Below, piece after piece: positions 1 through 9,073 of a stretch of 64,000 nucleotides of DNA. A program made the translations under genes and the position numbers. The notes under the pieces are model-generated. The model ran no database searches and was not told the origin of the DNA. It saw nothing but the letters and a program-made list of their open reading frames with translations. This DNA is from Segatella oris (GTDB lineage Bacteria > Bacteroidota > Bacteroidia > Bacteroidales > Bacteroidaceae). The DNA is taken from positions 2,954,501 to 3,018,500 of the forward strand of contig NZ_LR134384.1 in the NCBI RefSeq assembly GCF_900637655.1. The letters run 5' to 3'. The stretch's first letter is position 1. Each line of letters opens with the position of its first letter.

Positions 1-36
1 ATCAAGCTATTAAGAAAAAGAACATGGATATTTCGT

Positions 37-168
37 CCCTTTTCAGGCAGAAAGCAAGCTGACATGACGCTTTTTAACCGCTGATTTGAGTCATTTCATC
101 ACGTAATCTGCAGCATATCAGCATGCCATCTGCACCAAAACGCAATGCGAAATGACGCATATTGCACA
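37..168 (+). repeat. 22-bp periodic intergenic array A
   Basis: Six consecutive 22-bp steps can be laid out here. Heptamers near TGMNKCA fall at the same place in each step (TCAGGCA, TGACGCT, TGAGTCA, TGCAGCA, TGCACCA, TGACGCA). The array lies in the gene-free 488 bp before the M3 peptidase. Orientation is uncertain because the core is nearly symmetric. The TGAT block that follows most other arrays was not found here. The rest of positions 1-488 shows nothing beyond a promoter element. Confidence 0.65.
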
Positions 169-441
169 ACAAACCCAAAGAGGAAAGGAAATAACTACGA
201 TGAAATGGGCAAAAAACGACTAAGAAAACGTTCTTTATTTTCTAAAAGGTCAACTTTCAACGAGCGTTTTTTTAGCCAATTTTTATTACAATATCACGCT
301 TAAACTTCAAGTTCTTCATCCAACCTATTCATTTTCTTTGACTGTCTCCAAGACTGAATTGGTGATGAAACGCCACATGCAACGCCTCACTGAACACAGT
401 AAATTATACATCATAAATGATGCATTATGAATTAAAATCGC

Positions 442-449
442 TATTTTTG
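442..449 (+). promoter_or_regulatory. Putative -7 element of the M3 peptidase gene
   Basis: TATTTTTG matches the Bacteroides primary-sigma -7 form TAnnTTTG and lies 40 nt before the start codon. No clear TTTG is seen 19-21 nt upstream, so the promoter is only partly supported. Confidence 0.45.
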
Positions 450-488
450 TAGCCGACAATATGAATTGAAAACCAAACGAATAAAACG

Positions 489-2633
489 ATGAAGAAACTC
501 CATGCAACCCTTAAGCGCTCGCTATTGGCAGCCGGTTTAGCCTCTACCGTGGCGCTTTCAGCCTCGGCACAACAGGCTCACGAAGACAAAAGACGCAATC
601 CGTTGCTCATCTATAGCGCACTGCCTTTTACGGCACCTGACTTCAGTTGTATTTCAGAAACCGACTATAAGCCGGCCTTGTATAAGGCTATTCATGATCA
701 ACGCGACTTTATCAATCACATCGTCAACAACGAGGAAACTCCCACTTTCGCCAATACAATCCAAGCTTATGAGCGAAGTGGCGTGATGCTTGACCGCGTT
801 TTAAGCGTATTCTATTGCTTGACAAGTGCTCACAAAACGCCAATCATAGCCCAGACAGAGAAAGAAATCACGCCCGTTTTAACCGACTGGCAAAACAAGA
901 TAACCTTTAATGAGAAACTATTTGCCCGCATCAAGTATGTCTATGACCACGAACGAAACACGCTGAAAGGTGAAGATCTCAAGCTTTTAGACGAGACCTA
1001 CAAGCAGTTTGTACGCTCCGGCGCTCTTCTTTCAGCCGAGAAGAAAGCGCGGATGGAGCAAATCAACAGACGAATTGCCGAACTACAGCAGCAATGGGGC
1101 ACCCTGTTGACCGATGCAACCAATCAGGCTGCAGTGTGGGTGAACAGTAAAGACGAGCTGAAAGGACTGAGTGAGGCCGATATTGCCCAATGCAAGAAGG
1201 ATGCAGTAAGCCGTGGTGGTAAGGCTCCTTATTGCATAGTGATTGTCAACACCACACAACAAGCCATTCTTACTCATCTTGATAACCGCGATTTACGCCG
1301 TCGCGTGTTCGAAGCTTCAGTGCATAGAAGCGACGGAACAGGTGGTTTCAACACCTATCCTATCGTAGTTGAGATGGCAAAGTTGCGCGCAGAGAAAGCC
1401 GAACTCATGGGGTATAAGAACTATGCTGCCTATTCTTTGGAGAACACCATGGCTAAAACACCGGAGAATGTGTATGCCTTTTTGAAACAACTCATCGCTT
1501 CTTACAAGCCAAAAGCAAAGGAAGAGACCCGCGAAATCGAAAAGTTTGCCCGCAAAATCGAAGGAAACGACTTCAAACTTCAACCCTACGACCGCTTCTA
1601 CTACTCGGCAAAGATGAAGAAAGCCAAGTATAATTTCTCCGAAGATGACGTCAAACCTTACTTCAATATCGACAGTGTGCTCATCAAGGGTGTGTTTTAT
1701 GCTGCCCAAAGAGCCTACGGATTGACTTTCAAAAGGGCTTGGGACGTACCGACATATCATAAGGATATGCGCGTGTATGAAGTCATTGACAAGGACGGAA
1801 AGCCACTCGCACTGTGGTATTGTGACTACTTCCGCCGCCCAACCAAACGTGGAGGTGCGTGGATGAGCAGCTTTGCCAAGCAGAGCAAATACCGTAAACA
1901 GCAGCCTATTATCTATAATGTGTGCAACTATGCCAAGGCACCCGAGGGCCAACCTACACTCCTGACATGGGACGAAGTAACGACAATGTTCCATGAGTTT
2001 GGACATGCCTTGCACGGTATTCTGTCGGATTGCGAGTATAATTCTCTTAGTGGAACCGCCGTTGCCCGCGACTTTGTAGAGATGCCTTCACAGTTTAATG
2101 AGAGCTTTGCCATCATTCCGGAGATCTTCAACCACTATGCACGACACACCGAAACGGGTGCACCGATGCCCGAAGAACTCAAGGAAAAGATGCTCAGCAG
2201 CATCAATTTCCAACCTGCTTACGCCTTAGGTGAGAACCTTGGTGCCACATGTATCGACATGGCTTGGGCGATGTTATCCTCCAAGGACATACCAACAGCC
2301 GACAAAGCTGCAGCTTTCGAGCAGCAAGCTCTTAAGGAAGTAGGTCTTTTGGACACACAGATTCCGCCACGTTATGCCACATCCTACTTCAATCATGTAT
2401 GGGGAGGAGGCTATGCCGCGGGCTATTACAGCTACCTTTGGACTGAAGTTTTGGCCGACAACATAGCCTCTTGCTTCGCTCAACGCGGTGCTCTGAAGCC
2501 CGAAGTAGGCCAGGATTTCCGCGACAAAGTACTCAGTAAAGGCAATACCAAAGACCTTATGCAGACCTTTACTGACTTCACCGGTCTGAAATCTCCCGAC
2601 ACTTCGGCACTCTTGAAGGCAAGAGGAATGTAG
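489..2633 (+). CDS. dcp: M3 family peptidyl-dipeptidase, exported
   Basis: A 714-residue M3 (thimet oligopeptidase/Dcp-like) zinc metallopeptidase. The zinc motif HEFGH is at residues 502-506, with the family's downstream glutamate in the stretch after SGTAVARDFVEMPSQ. The N-terminus has a basic start, a hydrophobic core and an ASA/QQ cleavage site near residue 27, so the protein is predicted to be exported to the periplasm. Members of this family remove dipeptides from the C-terminus of short peptides or degrade oligopeptides. The length is normal for the family. It is followed 37 nt later by an ABC exporter pair with no obvious functional link. The Dcp versus oligopeptidase A assignment is by overall resemblance and could be either. 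Confidence 0.88.
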   Translation: MKKLHATLKRSLLAAGLASTVALSASAQQAHEDKRRNPLLIYSALPFTAPDFSCISETDYKPALYKAIHDQRDFINHIVNNEETPTFANTIQAYERSGVMLDRVLSVFYCLTSAHKTPIIAQTEKEITPVLTDWQNKITFNEKLFARIKYVYDHERNTLKGEDLKLLDETYKQFVRSGALLSAEKKARMEQINRRIAELQQQWGTLLTDATNQAAVWVNSKDELKGLSEADIAQCKKDAVSRGGKAPYCIVIVNTTQQAILTHLDNRDLRRRVFEASVHRSDGTGGFNTYPIVVEMAKLRAEKAELMGYKNYAAYSLENTMAKTPENVYAFLKQLIASYKPKAKEETREIEKFARKIEGNDFKLQPYDRFYYSAKMKKAKYNFSEDDVKPYFNIDSVLIKGVFYAAQRAYGLTFKRAWDVPTYHKDMRVYEVIDKDGKPLALWYCDYFRRPTKRGGAWMSSFAKQSKYRKQQPIIYNVCNYAKAPEGQPTLLTWDEVTTMFHEFGHALHGILSDCEYNSLSGTAVARDFVEMPSQFNESFAIIPEIFNHYARHTETGAPMPEELKEKMLSSINFQPAYALGENLGATCIDMAWAMLSSKDIPTADKAAAFEQQALKEVGLLDTQIPPRYATSYFNHVWGGGYAAGYYSYLWTEVLADNIASCFAQRGALKPEVGQDFRDKVLSKGNTKDLMQTFTDFTGLKSPDTSALLKARGM

Positions 2634-2670
2634 AAAGTACACGATATTGAAACATTAAAAGCTATCATAT

Positions 2671-4059
2671 ATGCTGAAAATTCTTCTCAAACTGTGGTGG
2701 ATACAGAAGCAAAGAACGTTTGATTGGAAGCGCATGGGCATCTTCATCTACATGGTGCTGTGCATCATTGTAGGTATGGGTGCAGGCTATTGGCAGGCAG
2801 GAGGCGAGCTGGGTAAGCTCTTCACGAGGGGTGGAATGGAGATTATCATCGTTCCACTTGTCATGATGTTTTCTCCCATGGAGCTTCTGATGAAGTTTCT
2901 GTTGAAGACAGATGCTGCCGGAATGGACGACTATCTGCGCACCAAACCCATACCACAAGCCACGTGGCATCGCTTTCTCCTTGTGCTCAATCTCATCGAC
3001 TACCTCAATTGGTTCATTCCAATTATGGCCTTCATCATTGCTTGTATGCTCATGCCTATGGGCTATGCACTGCTGGTTTTCGGGCTTTCGCTGACCTTGA
3101 ACATTGCAGACGGCCTGATGATTACAGGTCTTCGAAAGGCCCAAGGATGGGAATATAAGCTGCCATTATGGTTGATGTTGCTCTTCTATTATTGCCTTTC
3201 TGTGCCCTTCATGGTCTTTTTCATGAGTTGGTTAGGGCCTGTCGGCAGTGCCATGGCATGGTTCTTGGCCACTTTGGGCTTTGGAGTAACCGTCTATGCC
3301 TACCTTTGTTATGTCAGACATTACAATGAGCAGCAGGGTCAACAGACGAAAGTGGGCCGCATTGGAGGCACATCGCTCTTCAGCATGGAATATATCTCAC
3401 TGCTCCGTTCGAAGCGTCTGCGCACGGGAGAACTGTTTATTCTGACGATAATGGTACTGCAAGCTTACTTCCAGGGCATGAACATGAAAGGGGATGCCGA
3501 CTTGAACAGCATCTCCGGAATATTTCTTTTCATGGCTATCATGTTCTCTTCCATGATGCTTGGACAATGGATCTTCGGCATTGAAGGCAACTTCTTCCAT
3601 GGCCTGATAACGAAACCTATTTCGGTTTTCGACATGCTCCGGCGCAAGTTCTGCTTCTTTCTTTTCCTCAACATGACAGCAACACTGTTGCTTGTTCCAG
3701 GCATATTCTTAGGCTACTGGAAGTTTTCAACACTGCTATCTGTATCTATTTTCTGTGCAGGAATAAACCTGTTGTATATGCCAACATGTCTTTTCTCGAA
3801 ACGGATAGACCTCTTTTCGTCGGCATTCTTCAACTATCAAGGGGCCAATATGGGCGTCAACGTCTATGCTTTCGTGCTATTAATCCCGCTTGCTATCTAC
3901 GTTTGCCTGTGTATCTTCGCAGAAAATCCACTCCTCACAGACGGAGTTGCTGCCGGTCTTGGACTTATCATGCTTGGTCTTTCGCATCCGATTATCCGAC
4001 GCGTTGCCAACCGTTTCATGGCAATAAAATACAAGCGAATGGAGGATTTCATGGAATAG
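2671..4059 (+). CDS. ABC transporter membrane protein, DUF5687-like
   Basis: A 462-residue polytopic membrane protein with roughly ten hydrophobic segments spread along its length and a short basic N-terminus. It has no ATPase motifs. A gene for a lone ABC ATPase follows 147 nt downstream on the same strand, so this is inferred to be the transmembrane half of an exporter. Size and partner fit the Bacteroidetes DUF5687 family as I recall it. The substrate is unknown. The gap to the ATPase gene contains one copy of a hairpin repeat, which may have spread an originally tighter operon. Confidence 0.65.
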   Translation: MLKILLKLWWIQKQRTFDWKRMGIFIYMVLCIIVGMGAGYWQAGGELGKLFTRGGMEIIIVPLVMMFSPMELLMKFLLKTDAAGMDDYLRTKPIPQATWHRFLLVLNLIDYLNWFIPIMAFIIACMLMPMGYALLVFGLSLTLNIADGLMITGLRKAQGWEYKLPLWLMLLFYYCLSVPFMVFFMSWLGPVGSAMAWFLATLGFGVTVYAYLCYVRHYNEQQGQQTKVGRIGGTSLFSMEYISLLRSKRLRTGELFILTIMVLQAYFQGMNMKGDADLNSISGIFLFMAIMFSSMMLGQWIFGIEGNFFHGLITKPISVFDMLRRKFCFFLFLNMTATLLLVPGIFLGYWKFSTLLSVSIFCAGINLLYMPTCLFSKRIDLFSSAFFNYQGANMGVNVYAFVLLIPLAIYVCLCIFAENPLLTDGVAAGLGLIMLGLSHPIIRRVANRFMAIKYKRMEDFME

Positions 4060-4060
4060 A

Positions 4061-4098
4061 AACCTCCCCTGCCCCCTCCCAAGGAGGGGAGAAGCGTA
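4061..4098 (+). repeat. Hairpin repeat (CCCCTCC-CAA-GGAGGGG family), single copy
   Basis: The sequence starts one base after the stop codon of the DUF5687-like gene. It reads AACCTCCCC, then CCCCTCCCAAGGAGGGG, then AGAAGCG. The same order of blocks recurs near 34.06 kb and six times near 58 kb. The stem can form in RNA but is not followed by a T-run, so it is not a typical terminator. Confidence 0.75.
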
Positions 4099-4205
4099 TG
4101 ATGACCTTTCAAGGGAGAGGAGACAGAACTGAAGAACTTAACATGATACTGAAACGTTTGTACGATATCAGGCAATTATAAACTACAAAATATGAATTAA
4201 ACAAC

Positions 4206-4907
4206 ATGGATATAGAAATTAAAGACCTTAAAAAGGTGTATGGAACTCAGACAGTTGTCGACATCAAAGAACTGACTATACACGCCGGAGAGCTTATCGG
4301 ACTCGTGGGAAACAACGGTGCCGGCAAGACTACGCTCATGCGATTGATCCTCGATTTGATTAAAGCCGACGAAGGTTTTGTGATGAGTAATGGGGTGAAA
4401 GTAAACGAAAGCGAGGCATGGAAACAATATACAGGCTCGTTTATCGACGGTCGTTTCCTGATAGATTTCTACACTCCGGAGGAATACTTCACTTTTATCG
4501 GCACCGTATATGGCTTGTCAAAAGAGATAATCGACGAGCGGTTGTCCCGTTATGCACCCCTGATGCACGATGAAATCCTCGGTACAAAGAAGTATATCCG
4601 TGACTTTTCAGAGGGCAACCGACAAAAGATCGGCATCATTGGCGCCATGCTTATCAATCCACAGATACTCATTTTAGACGAGCCTTTCAATTATCTTGAC
4701 CCCTCATCTCAAATCAACATCGCCAAAACGATACACGCTTTCTGCAAGGAAACAGGTGCAACCGTCATTCTTTCGAGCCACAATCTGAACTTCGTTTCCG
4801 ACATATCGTCGCGCATCCTGCTGCTCGAGAAGGGGCTACTCATCAAAGACTTAAACAATGAAGAGGGTTGCGCCATGAAAGAATTAGAGGCATATTTTGG
4901 GGCATAG
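4206..4907 (+). CDS. ABC transporter ATP-binding protein
   Basis: A 233-residue single ABC ATPase domain. Walker A GNNGAGKTT is at residues 35-43, a signature-like FSEGNRQK near residue 138, Walker B ILILDEP, and an H-loop ILSSHN. It resembles the ATPases of simple two-component exporters (CcmA/YhaQ type). It presumably couples to the membrane protein encoded just upstream. The signature reads SEGNRQ rather than the usual SGGQ, a variation seen in exporters of this class. The substrate cannot be told from sequence. Confidence 0.88.
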   Translation: MDIEIKDLKKVYGTQTVVDIKELTIHAGELIGLVGNNGAGKTTLMRLILDLIKADEGFVMSNGVKVNESEAWKQYTGSFIDGRFLIDFYTPEEYFTFIGTVYGLSKEIIDERLSRYAPLMHDEILGTKKYIRDFSEGNRQKIGIIGAMLINPQILILDEPFNYLDPSSQINIAKTIHAFCKETGATVILSSHNLNFVSDISSRILLLEKGLLIKDLNNEEGCAMKELEAYFGA

Positions 4908-5029
4908 CCGCCTACCCTATCCTCTCTAAGAACGTTTCAACCTTCGCCTTCGCTCATGACTTGCAAACCCACAAAACAAGACAAAGCAAAGGTTGAGGAC
5001 TTCTGTCATCGCGCCATTCATCTGCTTTT
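4908..5029. other. Convergent gap with a weak inverted repeat
   Basis: This gap separates the 3' ends of the ABC ATPase and recO genes. The 8-bp arms TCAACCTT (4937-4944) and AAGGTTGA (4989-4996) are perfect but 44 nt apart, and no T-run follows. It may help termination in both directions, but the support is thin. Nothing else was seen. Confidence 0.25.
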
Positions 5030-5752
5030 TCAATACAACTCCCTTAACACTTTCAACGATTTCAGCTCGGGAAACTTTGGGATATGCAAGCGGTAATAGG
5101 TCAAAACGATTTCACAGAAGCGGTTCCTGTCGGCATGCGACATCTTAAAAAGGTGCATGTTGGCATAATCCATGCGCGAAAACGTGGCCACAAGATTAGC
5201 ATCTGACGGGGCGAGAAAGTCGCGATGTGTGGGCATAGTGCATGAGTAGCAGCCACTGCGCATGTCAAAATAACACCCTTCCTCATAAGCTTCAAGGTTG
5301 GGATAGAACCCCAAAAAGCGCAACAAATGCACGATATAGACAAGGTGGAAATTGGAAAATGTGGTGCCACAGCTGTCAAGCCATTCAATACTTGAAACAA
5401 TATAGTTGAACAAAGGCGCATTGGTTTGTTCGTCACGCGTGGCATATGCCGTCAGTTCGGCAAGGAAAAACGAGATAGAAAGCTTATAGGAATCAAAAGG
5501 TATTGACCCCAACGGGTATGCAATCCCTACATGAATAAAGGTTTGAATCGTAGCTTTCTGACGATAATCATATTCAACATCGAGCACGGCAAAAGGCTGG
5601 AAGTATTGCTTTTTGACTTTCGCTCTCGGCGAGTTTGATATCCGTGCAGCAAACGTTACACGTCCCTGTTGCTCGGTAAGCAAATCAATCATCATTTTGT
5701 TTTCGCCGAATTTGAATGCATGCAGCACTATTGCTTTCGTCTTTATCACCAT
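5030..5752 (-). CDS. recO: DNA repair protein RecO
   Basis: A 240-residue protein with the RecO N-terminal OB-fold start (KTKAIVLHAFKFGENKMMIDLLTEQQGR) shortened here to its recognisable pattern: KAIVL, then a G-E-N-K turn, then LLTEQQGR. It continues into the helical C-terminal region of the family. RecO loads RecA onto SSB-coated single strands together with RecR in gap repair. A CYSC motif near the middle resembles the zinc region of some RecO proteins but is incomplete. The gene stands alone and is divergent from tRNA-Glu, with about 116 bp between them holding the tRNA promoter. Confidence 0.88.
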   Translation of the reverse strand: MVIKTKAIVLHAFKFGENKMMIDLLTEQQGRVTFAARISNSPRAKVKKQYFQPFAVLDVEYDYRQKATIQTFIHVGIAYPLGSIPFDSYKLSISFFLAELTAYATRDEQTNAPLFNYIVSSIEWLDSCGTTFSNFHLVYIVHLLRFLGFYPNLEAYEEGCYFDMRSGCYSCTMPTHRDFLAPSDANLVATFSRMDYANMHLFKMSHADRNRFCEIVLTYYRLHIPKFPELKSLKVLRELY

Positions 5753-5815
5753 AGTGGCAAAGTTAGTCCAAAAAGATTAAAAAATAACATCTATCACAAA
5801 ATATTTCAATAAAAG

Positions 5816-5847
5816 TTTGGTGAGTTCGAAAAATAACGCTAACTTTG
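5816..5847 (+). promoter_or_regulatory. Promoter of tRNA-Glu/rpsT
   Basis: TTTG at 5816-5819, a 20-nt spacer, and TAACTTTG at 5840-5847 fit the Bacteroides consensus TTTG-N19-21-TAnnTTTG exactly. Transcription would begin a few bases before the tRNA and probably continue into rpsT. Confidence 0.8.
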
Positions 5848-5868
5848 CACCCGCAAAATAAGCCTCAT

Positions 5869-5940
5869 GGTCCCTTCGTCTATCGGTTAGGACGAGAGAT
5901 TTTCATTCTCTAAAGAGCAGTTCGACTCTGCTAGGGACTA
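5869..5940 (+). tRNA. tRNA-Glu (anticodon TTC)
   Basis: The acceptor arms GGTCCCT and AGGGACT pair with one G-U and are followed by discriminator A. The anticodon stem AGAGA/TCTCT encloses loop TTTTCAT with anticodon TTC at 5902-5904. The T-arm carries GTTCGACTC. CCA is not encoded. Confidence 0.95.
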
Positions 5941-5970
5941 CAAGTAAAATAAAATAGAAGTAAACAGAAG

Positions 5971-6225
5971 ATGGCAAATCACAAATCATCAGTAAAGAGA
6001 ATCCGTCAGACGAAGACAAAGACGCTGCATAATAAGTATTATGCCAAGACAATGCGTAATGCTGTTCGTAAGCTTCGCGCAATCTCTGACAAGGATGAAG
6101 CAGTCAAGTTGTATCCTGTAGTACAGAAAATGCTTGATAAGTTAGCAAAGACTAACATCATACATGCAAACAAAGCAGCCAACATCAAGTCTGGTTTGGC
6201 TCTTCATATCAGCAAGCTCGGCTAA
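5971..6225 (+). CDS. rpsT: 30S ribosomal protein S20
   Basis: An 84-residue, strongly basic helical protein starting [13 protein letters not shown] and ending in the [15 protein letters not shown] region typical of S20. It binds the 5' domain of 16S rRNA in early small-subunit assembly. The length is normal. It lies 30 nt after tRNA-Glu with no intervening promoter, so co-transcription with the tRNA is likely. A hairpin follows the stop codon. Confidence 0.96.
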   Translation: MANHKSSVKRIRQTKTKTLHNKYYAKTMRNAVRKLRAISDKDEAVKLYPVVQKMLDKLAKTNIIHANKAANIKSGLALHISKLG

Positions 6226-6252
6226 TCATAGCAGCGCTTACGAGTCTGTAAA

Positions 6253-6285
6253 GGTCGTAGTTCCCAAGGGAATTGCGACCCTTAT
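6253..6285 (+). terminator. Putative terminator after rpsT
   Basis: The arms GGTCG-AGTTCCC and GGGAATT-CGACC pair round a short AA loop (6253-6280). A moderately T-rich CTTATTCGTTTAT follows. Position and stem are good; the T-tract is weak. Confidence 0.55.
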
Positions 6286-6597
6286 TCGTTTATATCCACA
6301 ATGACTTTGCAGGCTCATCATCATGAAATTTCAACATCTTATCCCCCACATGACAAGCTGCTGGAAGTCTGCAGATGAGAGCAGACACTATCCCCTTGGC
6401 ATTCATATCCCAAGAAACGAATAATGTGTTAATATTCATCACGAATGTTTACAATTGCTCTCAAATGCTTTGCAAATTCAGAACAAAGCATATCCTCACT
6501 CAAAACACACCCCACTTTCTATCTTTTCGCAACATATTGAGCATCAAAGTGTTACAAAAAACCATTCAAATTCAAACAAAAGATAACAACAAAAGAC

Positions 6598-6707
6598 CAT
6601 GTCATTTGCATCAAATTACGTGACAATCTGCATGAGGTTACCATGCAATTTGATGCAAACAGCGTTGTGTTTTGCGTCAAGTTACAACGCATGATGAACG
6701 GAATTGC
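6598..6707 (-). repeat. 22-bp periodic intergenic array C (minus orientation), five units
   Basis: Read on the minus strand from 6707 downwards, there are five 22-bp units with cores TTCATCA-like, TGACGCA, TGCATCA, TCATGCA and TGATGCA. Unit 1 matches unit 1 of the array at 33650 in 21 of 22 bases. After the last unit come 52 nt, then the block TGATGCTCAAT at 6546 on the minus strand. Further upstream on the minus strand the 15-mer GTTTTTAACATTTCG (6792-6778) is shared with 46356-46370. The remainder of the 6226-7033 gap shows nothing else apart from the gyrB promoter. Confidence 0.8.
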
Positions 6708-6976
6708 CCACCAAGAACGCCGAAATGGAACAACAGCCTCTGTTTTCCCGCTTCTTTTTCTCTATTTGGTGCAGCCACGAAATGTTAAAAACAAGCAACA
6801 ATCTTTACAGGAAAGCAGAGCTTTCTCACGATTACATCCACGTTCAACACAATGAGACCAAGATACAGGAGCATGCCGAAAAGCCTCTTTTTTCCTACGT
6901 ATTTCCATGCTATTCCTTTCTTCTTGAGAATCAACTGCAAAGCCCTTTCACATTAATGTATTTTAGCGTATAAAAG

Positions 6977-7008
6977 TTTCGCTGTCTCTATCTTTTTTAG
7001 TATCTTTG
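6977..7008 (+). promoter_or_regulatory. Promoter of gyrB
   Basis: TATCTTTG at 7001-7008 matches the -7 form TAnnTTTG. TTTC at 6977-6980, with a 20-nt spacer, is one base from the -33 TTTG. Confidence 0.7.
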
Positions 7009-7033
7009 CAATTAAATCACATTTTTGAAGGAA

Positions 7034-9004
7034 ATGGCAGAAAATCAAAACTCCGAGGCAAATTATTCTGCCTCGAATATCCAAGTCCTTGAAGGGCTTG
7101 AGGCTGTTCGTAAGCGTCCGGCCATGTACATTGGCGACATCAGTGAGAAGGGACTTCATCATCTTATCAACGAGACAGTGGATAACTCTATCGATGAAGC
7201 TATGGCAGGTTACTGCACAGATGTTGAGATTACGCTCAATGAAGACGGCTCCGTTACCGTTGAAGATAACGGTCGTGGCATCCCCGTTGATGAGCATAAG
7301 AAACTTCATAAGTCGGCTCTTGAGGTCGTTATGACCGTGCTTCATGCCGGCGGTAAGTTCGATAAAGGCTCTTACAAGGTCAGCGGTGGTCTGCATGGTG
7401 TGGGTGTAAGCTGCGTGAATGCACTCTCTTCGCACATGCTTTCGCAGGTTTTCAGAGATGGAAAGATATATCAACAGGAATACGAAAAAGGCAAACCGCT
7501 CTATCCGGTCAAAGTAGTTGGGGAAACAACTAAGCGTGGAACCCGCCAACAATTCTGGCCGGACCCGACTATTTTCACTACAACGACCTACAAATGGGAC
7601 ATCGTTGCCAGCCGAATGCGTGAGCTTGCATACCTCAATGCGGGTATACGCATCACGCTTACTGACCTCCGTCCCAATGAAGAAGGCAAGACCCGACAGG
7701 AAGTTTTCCATGCAAAAGACGGACTGAAAGAGTTTGTTCGCTACGTAGATCGCCACCGCACACATCTCTTCGACGATGTGATTTACCTGAAAACAGAGAA
7801 GCAAGGCATTCCAATTGAAGTGGCTATCATGTACAACACCGATTATTCGGAGAACATTCATAGCTATGTCAACAACATCAATACGATTGAAGGAGGTACT
7901 CATCTGACTGGTTTCCGCGCCGCACTGACCCGTACTTTGAAGGCTTATGCCGATGCAGAACCTACCATTGCCAAGCAGATTGAGAAGGCAAAGATAGAGA
8001 TTGCTGGCGAAGACTTCCGTGAAGGACTCACTGCCGTGATATCCATTAAGGTGGCAGAACCGCAGTTTGAGGGGCAAACAAAGACCAAATTGGGCAACAG
8101 CGAGGTATCAGGAGCCGTGCAACAAGCCGTTGGTGAGGCCCTGTCAAACTATTTAGAAGAACATCCTATCGAGGCAAAGAAGATTTGTGAAAAGGTGGTT
8201 TTAGCCGCAACAGCACGCATTGCAGCTCGCAAGGCACGTGAAAGTGTACAGCGAAAGAGTGTGATGACAGGTGGAGGTTTGCCTGGGAAACTGGCCGATT
8301 GCTCTAATAAAGACCCGAAAGAATGCGAGATATTCCTCGTCGAGGGAGACTCTGCGGGAGGCTCTGCCAAGCAAGGTCGCGATCGTTACACACAGGCAAT
8401 TCTGCCGCTTCGAGGTAAGATTTTGAACGTAGAAAAGGTGCAATGGCATCGTGTTTTCGAAGCCGAGTCGGTCATGAATATCATTCAGAGCATCGGCGTC
8501 CGCTTTGGTGTTGAGGGCGAAGATGACCGCGAAGCCAATATCGATAAACTGAGATATGACAAGATTATCATTATGACCGATGCCGATGTCGACGGTTCTC
8601 ACATCGACACTCTCATCATGACACTCTTCTATCGCTTTATGCCGAAGGTCATTGAAGACGGACATCTCTACATCGCTACACCTCCATTGTACAAGTGTAC
8701 CTATAAGAAAGCGAGTGAATATTGCTACACGGAGCAGCAGCGTCAGGCTTTCATTGACAAGTATGTTGAAGGAAAAGAAGACGACAAGAGCCTGCACACA
8801 CAGCGCTACAAAGGTTTGGGAGAGATGAATCCCGAGCAGCTTTGGGAGACAACCATGGATCCGAAGTCGCGCCTCTTGAAGCAGGTGACCATACAGAATG
8901 CTGCTGAAGCCGACGAAATCTTCTCCATGTTGATGGGTGATGACGTTGAACCGAGACGCGAATTCATTGAGCAAAACGCCACATATGCTAACATTGATGC
9001 ATAA
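7034..9004 (+). CDS. gyrB: DNA gyrase subunit B
   Basis: A 656-residue type IIA topoisomerase B subunit. It has a GHKL ATPase N-terminus (NETVDNSIDEAMAG, DNGRGIP, GGLHGVGVSCVNALS), a transducer, a TOPRIM domain with EGDSAGG at 437-443 and the metal triad DADVD at 516-520, and the C-terminal QRYKGLGEMN motif. With GyrA it introduces negative supercoils using ATP. ATG 7034 was chosen over an in-frame TTG at 7025 because ATG is the usual start and the next residues MAENQNS match the flexible N-terminus of Bacteroidales GyrB. The IYQQEYEKGKPLYPV segment favours GyrB over ParE. Confidence 0.95.
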   Translation: MAENQNSEANYSASNIQVLEGLEAVRKRPAMYIGDISEKGLHHLINETVDNSIDEAMAGYCTDVEITLNEDGSVTVEDNGRGIPVDEHKKLHKSALEVVMTVLHAGGKFDKGSYKVSGGLHGVGVSCVNALSSHMLSQVFRDGKIYQQEYEKGKPLYPVKVVGETTKRGTRQQFWPDPTIFTTTTYKWDIVASRMRELAYLNAGIRITLTDLRPNEEGKTRQEVFHAKDGLKEFVRYVDRHRTHLFDDVIYLKTEKQGIPIEVAIMYNTDYSENIHSYVNNINTIEGGTHLTGFRAALTRTLKAYADAEPTIAKQIEKAKIEIAGEDFREGLTAVISIKVAEPQFEGQTKTKLGNSEVSGAVQQAVGEALSNYLEEHPIEAKKICEKVVLAATARIAARKARESVQRKSVMTGGGLPGKLADCSNKDPKECEIFLVEGDSAGGSAKQGRDRYTQAILPLRGKILNVEKVQWHRVFEAESVMNIIQSIGVRFGVEGEDDREANIDKLRYDKIIIMTDADVDGSHIDTLIMTLFYRFMPKVIEDGHLYIATPPLYKCTYKKASEYCYTEQQRQAFIDKYVEGKEDDKSLHTQRYKGLGEMNPEQLWETTMDPKSRLLKQVTIQNAAEADEIFSMLMGDDVEPRREFIEQNATYANIDA

Positions 9005-9033
9005 AATCTGTTACTGATCAACAAGCCATATAT

Positions 9034-9066
9034 CCCTCTCCTCCATGCAGGAGGGGGATTTTTAAT
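9034..9066 (+). terminator. Rho-independent terminator of gyrB
   Basis: CCTCC and GGAGG pair round ATGCA, extended outwards with wobble pairs. ATTTTTAATTT follows directly. It lies 30 nt after the gyrB stop codon and just before the next start. Confidence 0.7.
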
Positions 9067-9073
9067 TTCAGAT

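Noticed and set aside
3..62. Possible 3' end of a gene entering from the left, plus strand
   Set aside because: About 20 codons are open to a TGA at 60-62, but that is too short to support, and the 22-bp steps run through positions 37-62.
6375..6973. Short frames in the rpsT-gyrB gap
   Set aside because: They overlap each other and the 22-bp array and show no coding character.
6953..8077. 374-residue reading frame antisense to gyrB
   Set aside because: It lies wholly opposite a conserved gene, has no promoter or family motif, and is explained by gyrB codon use. The same applies to frames opposite infB (42661-43488), mraY (55453-56214) and other long genes.
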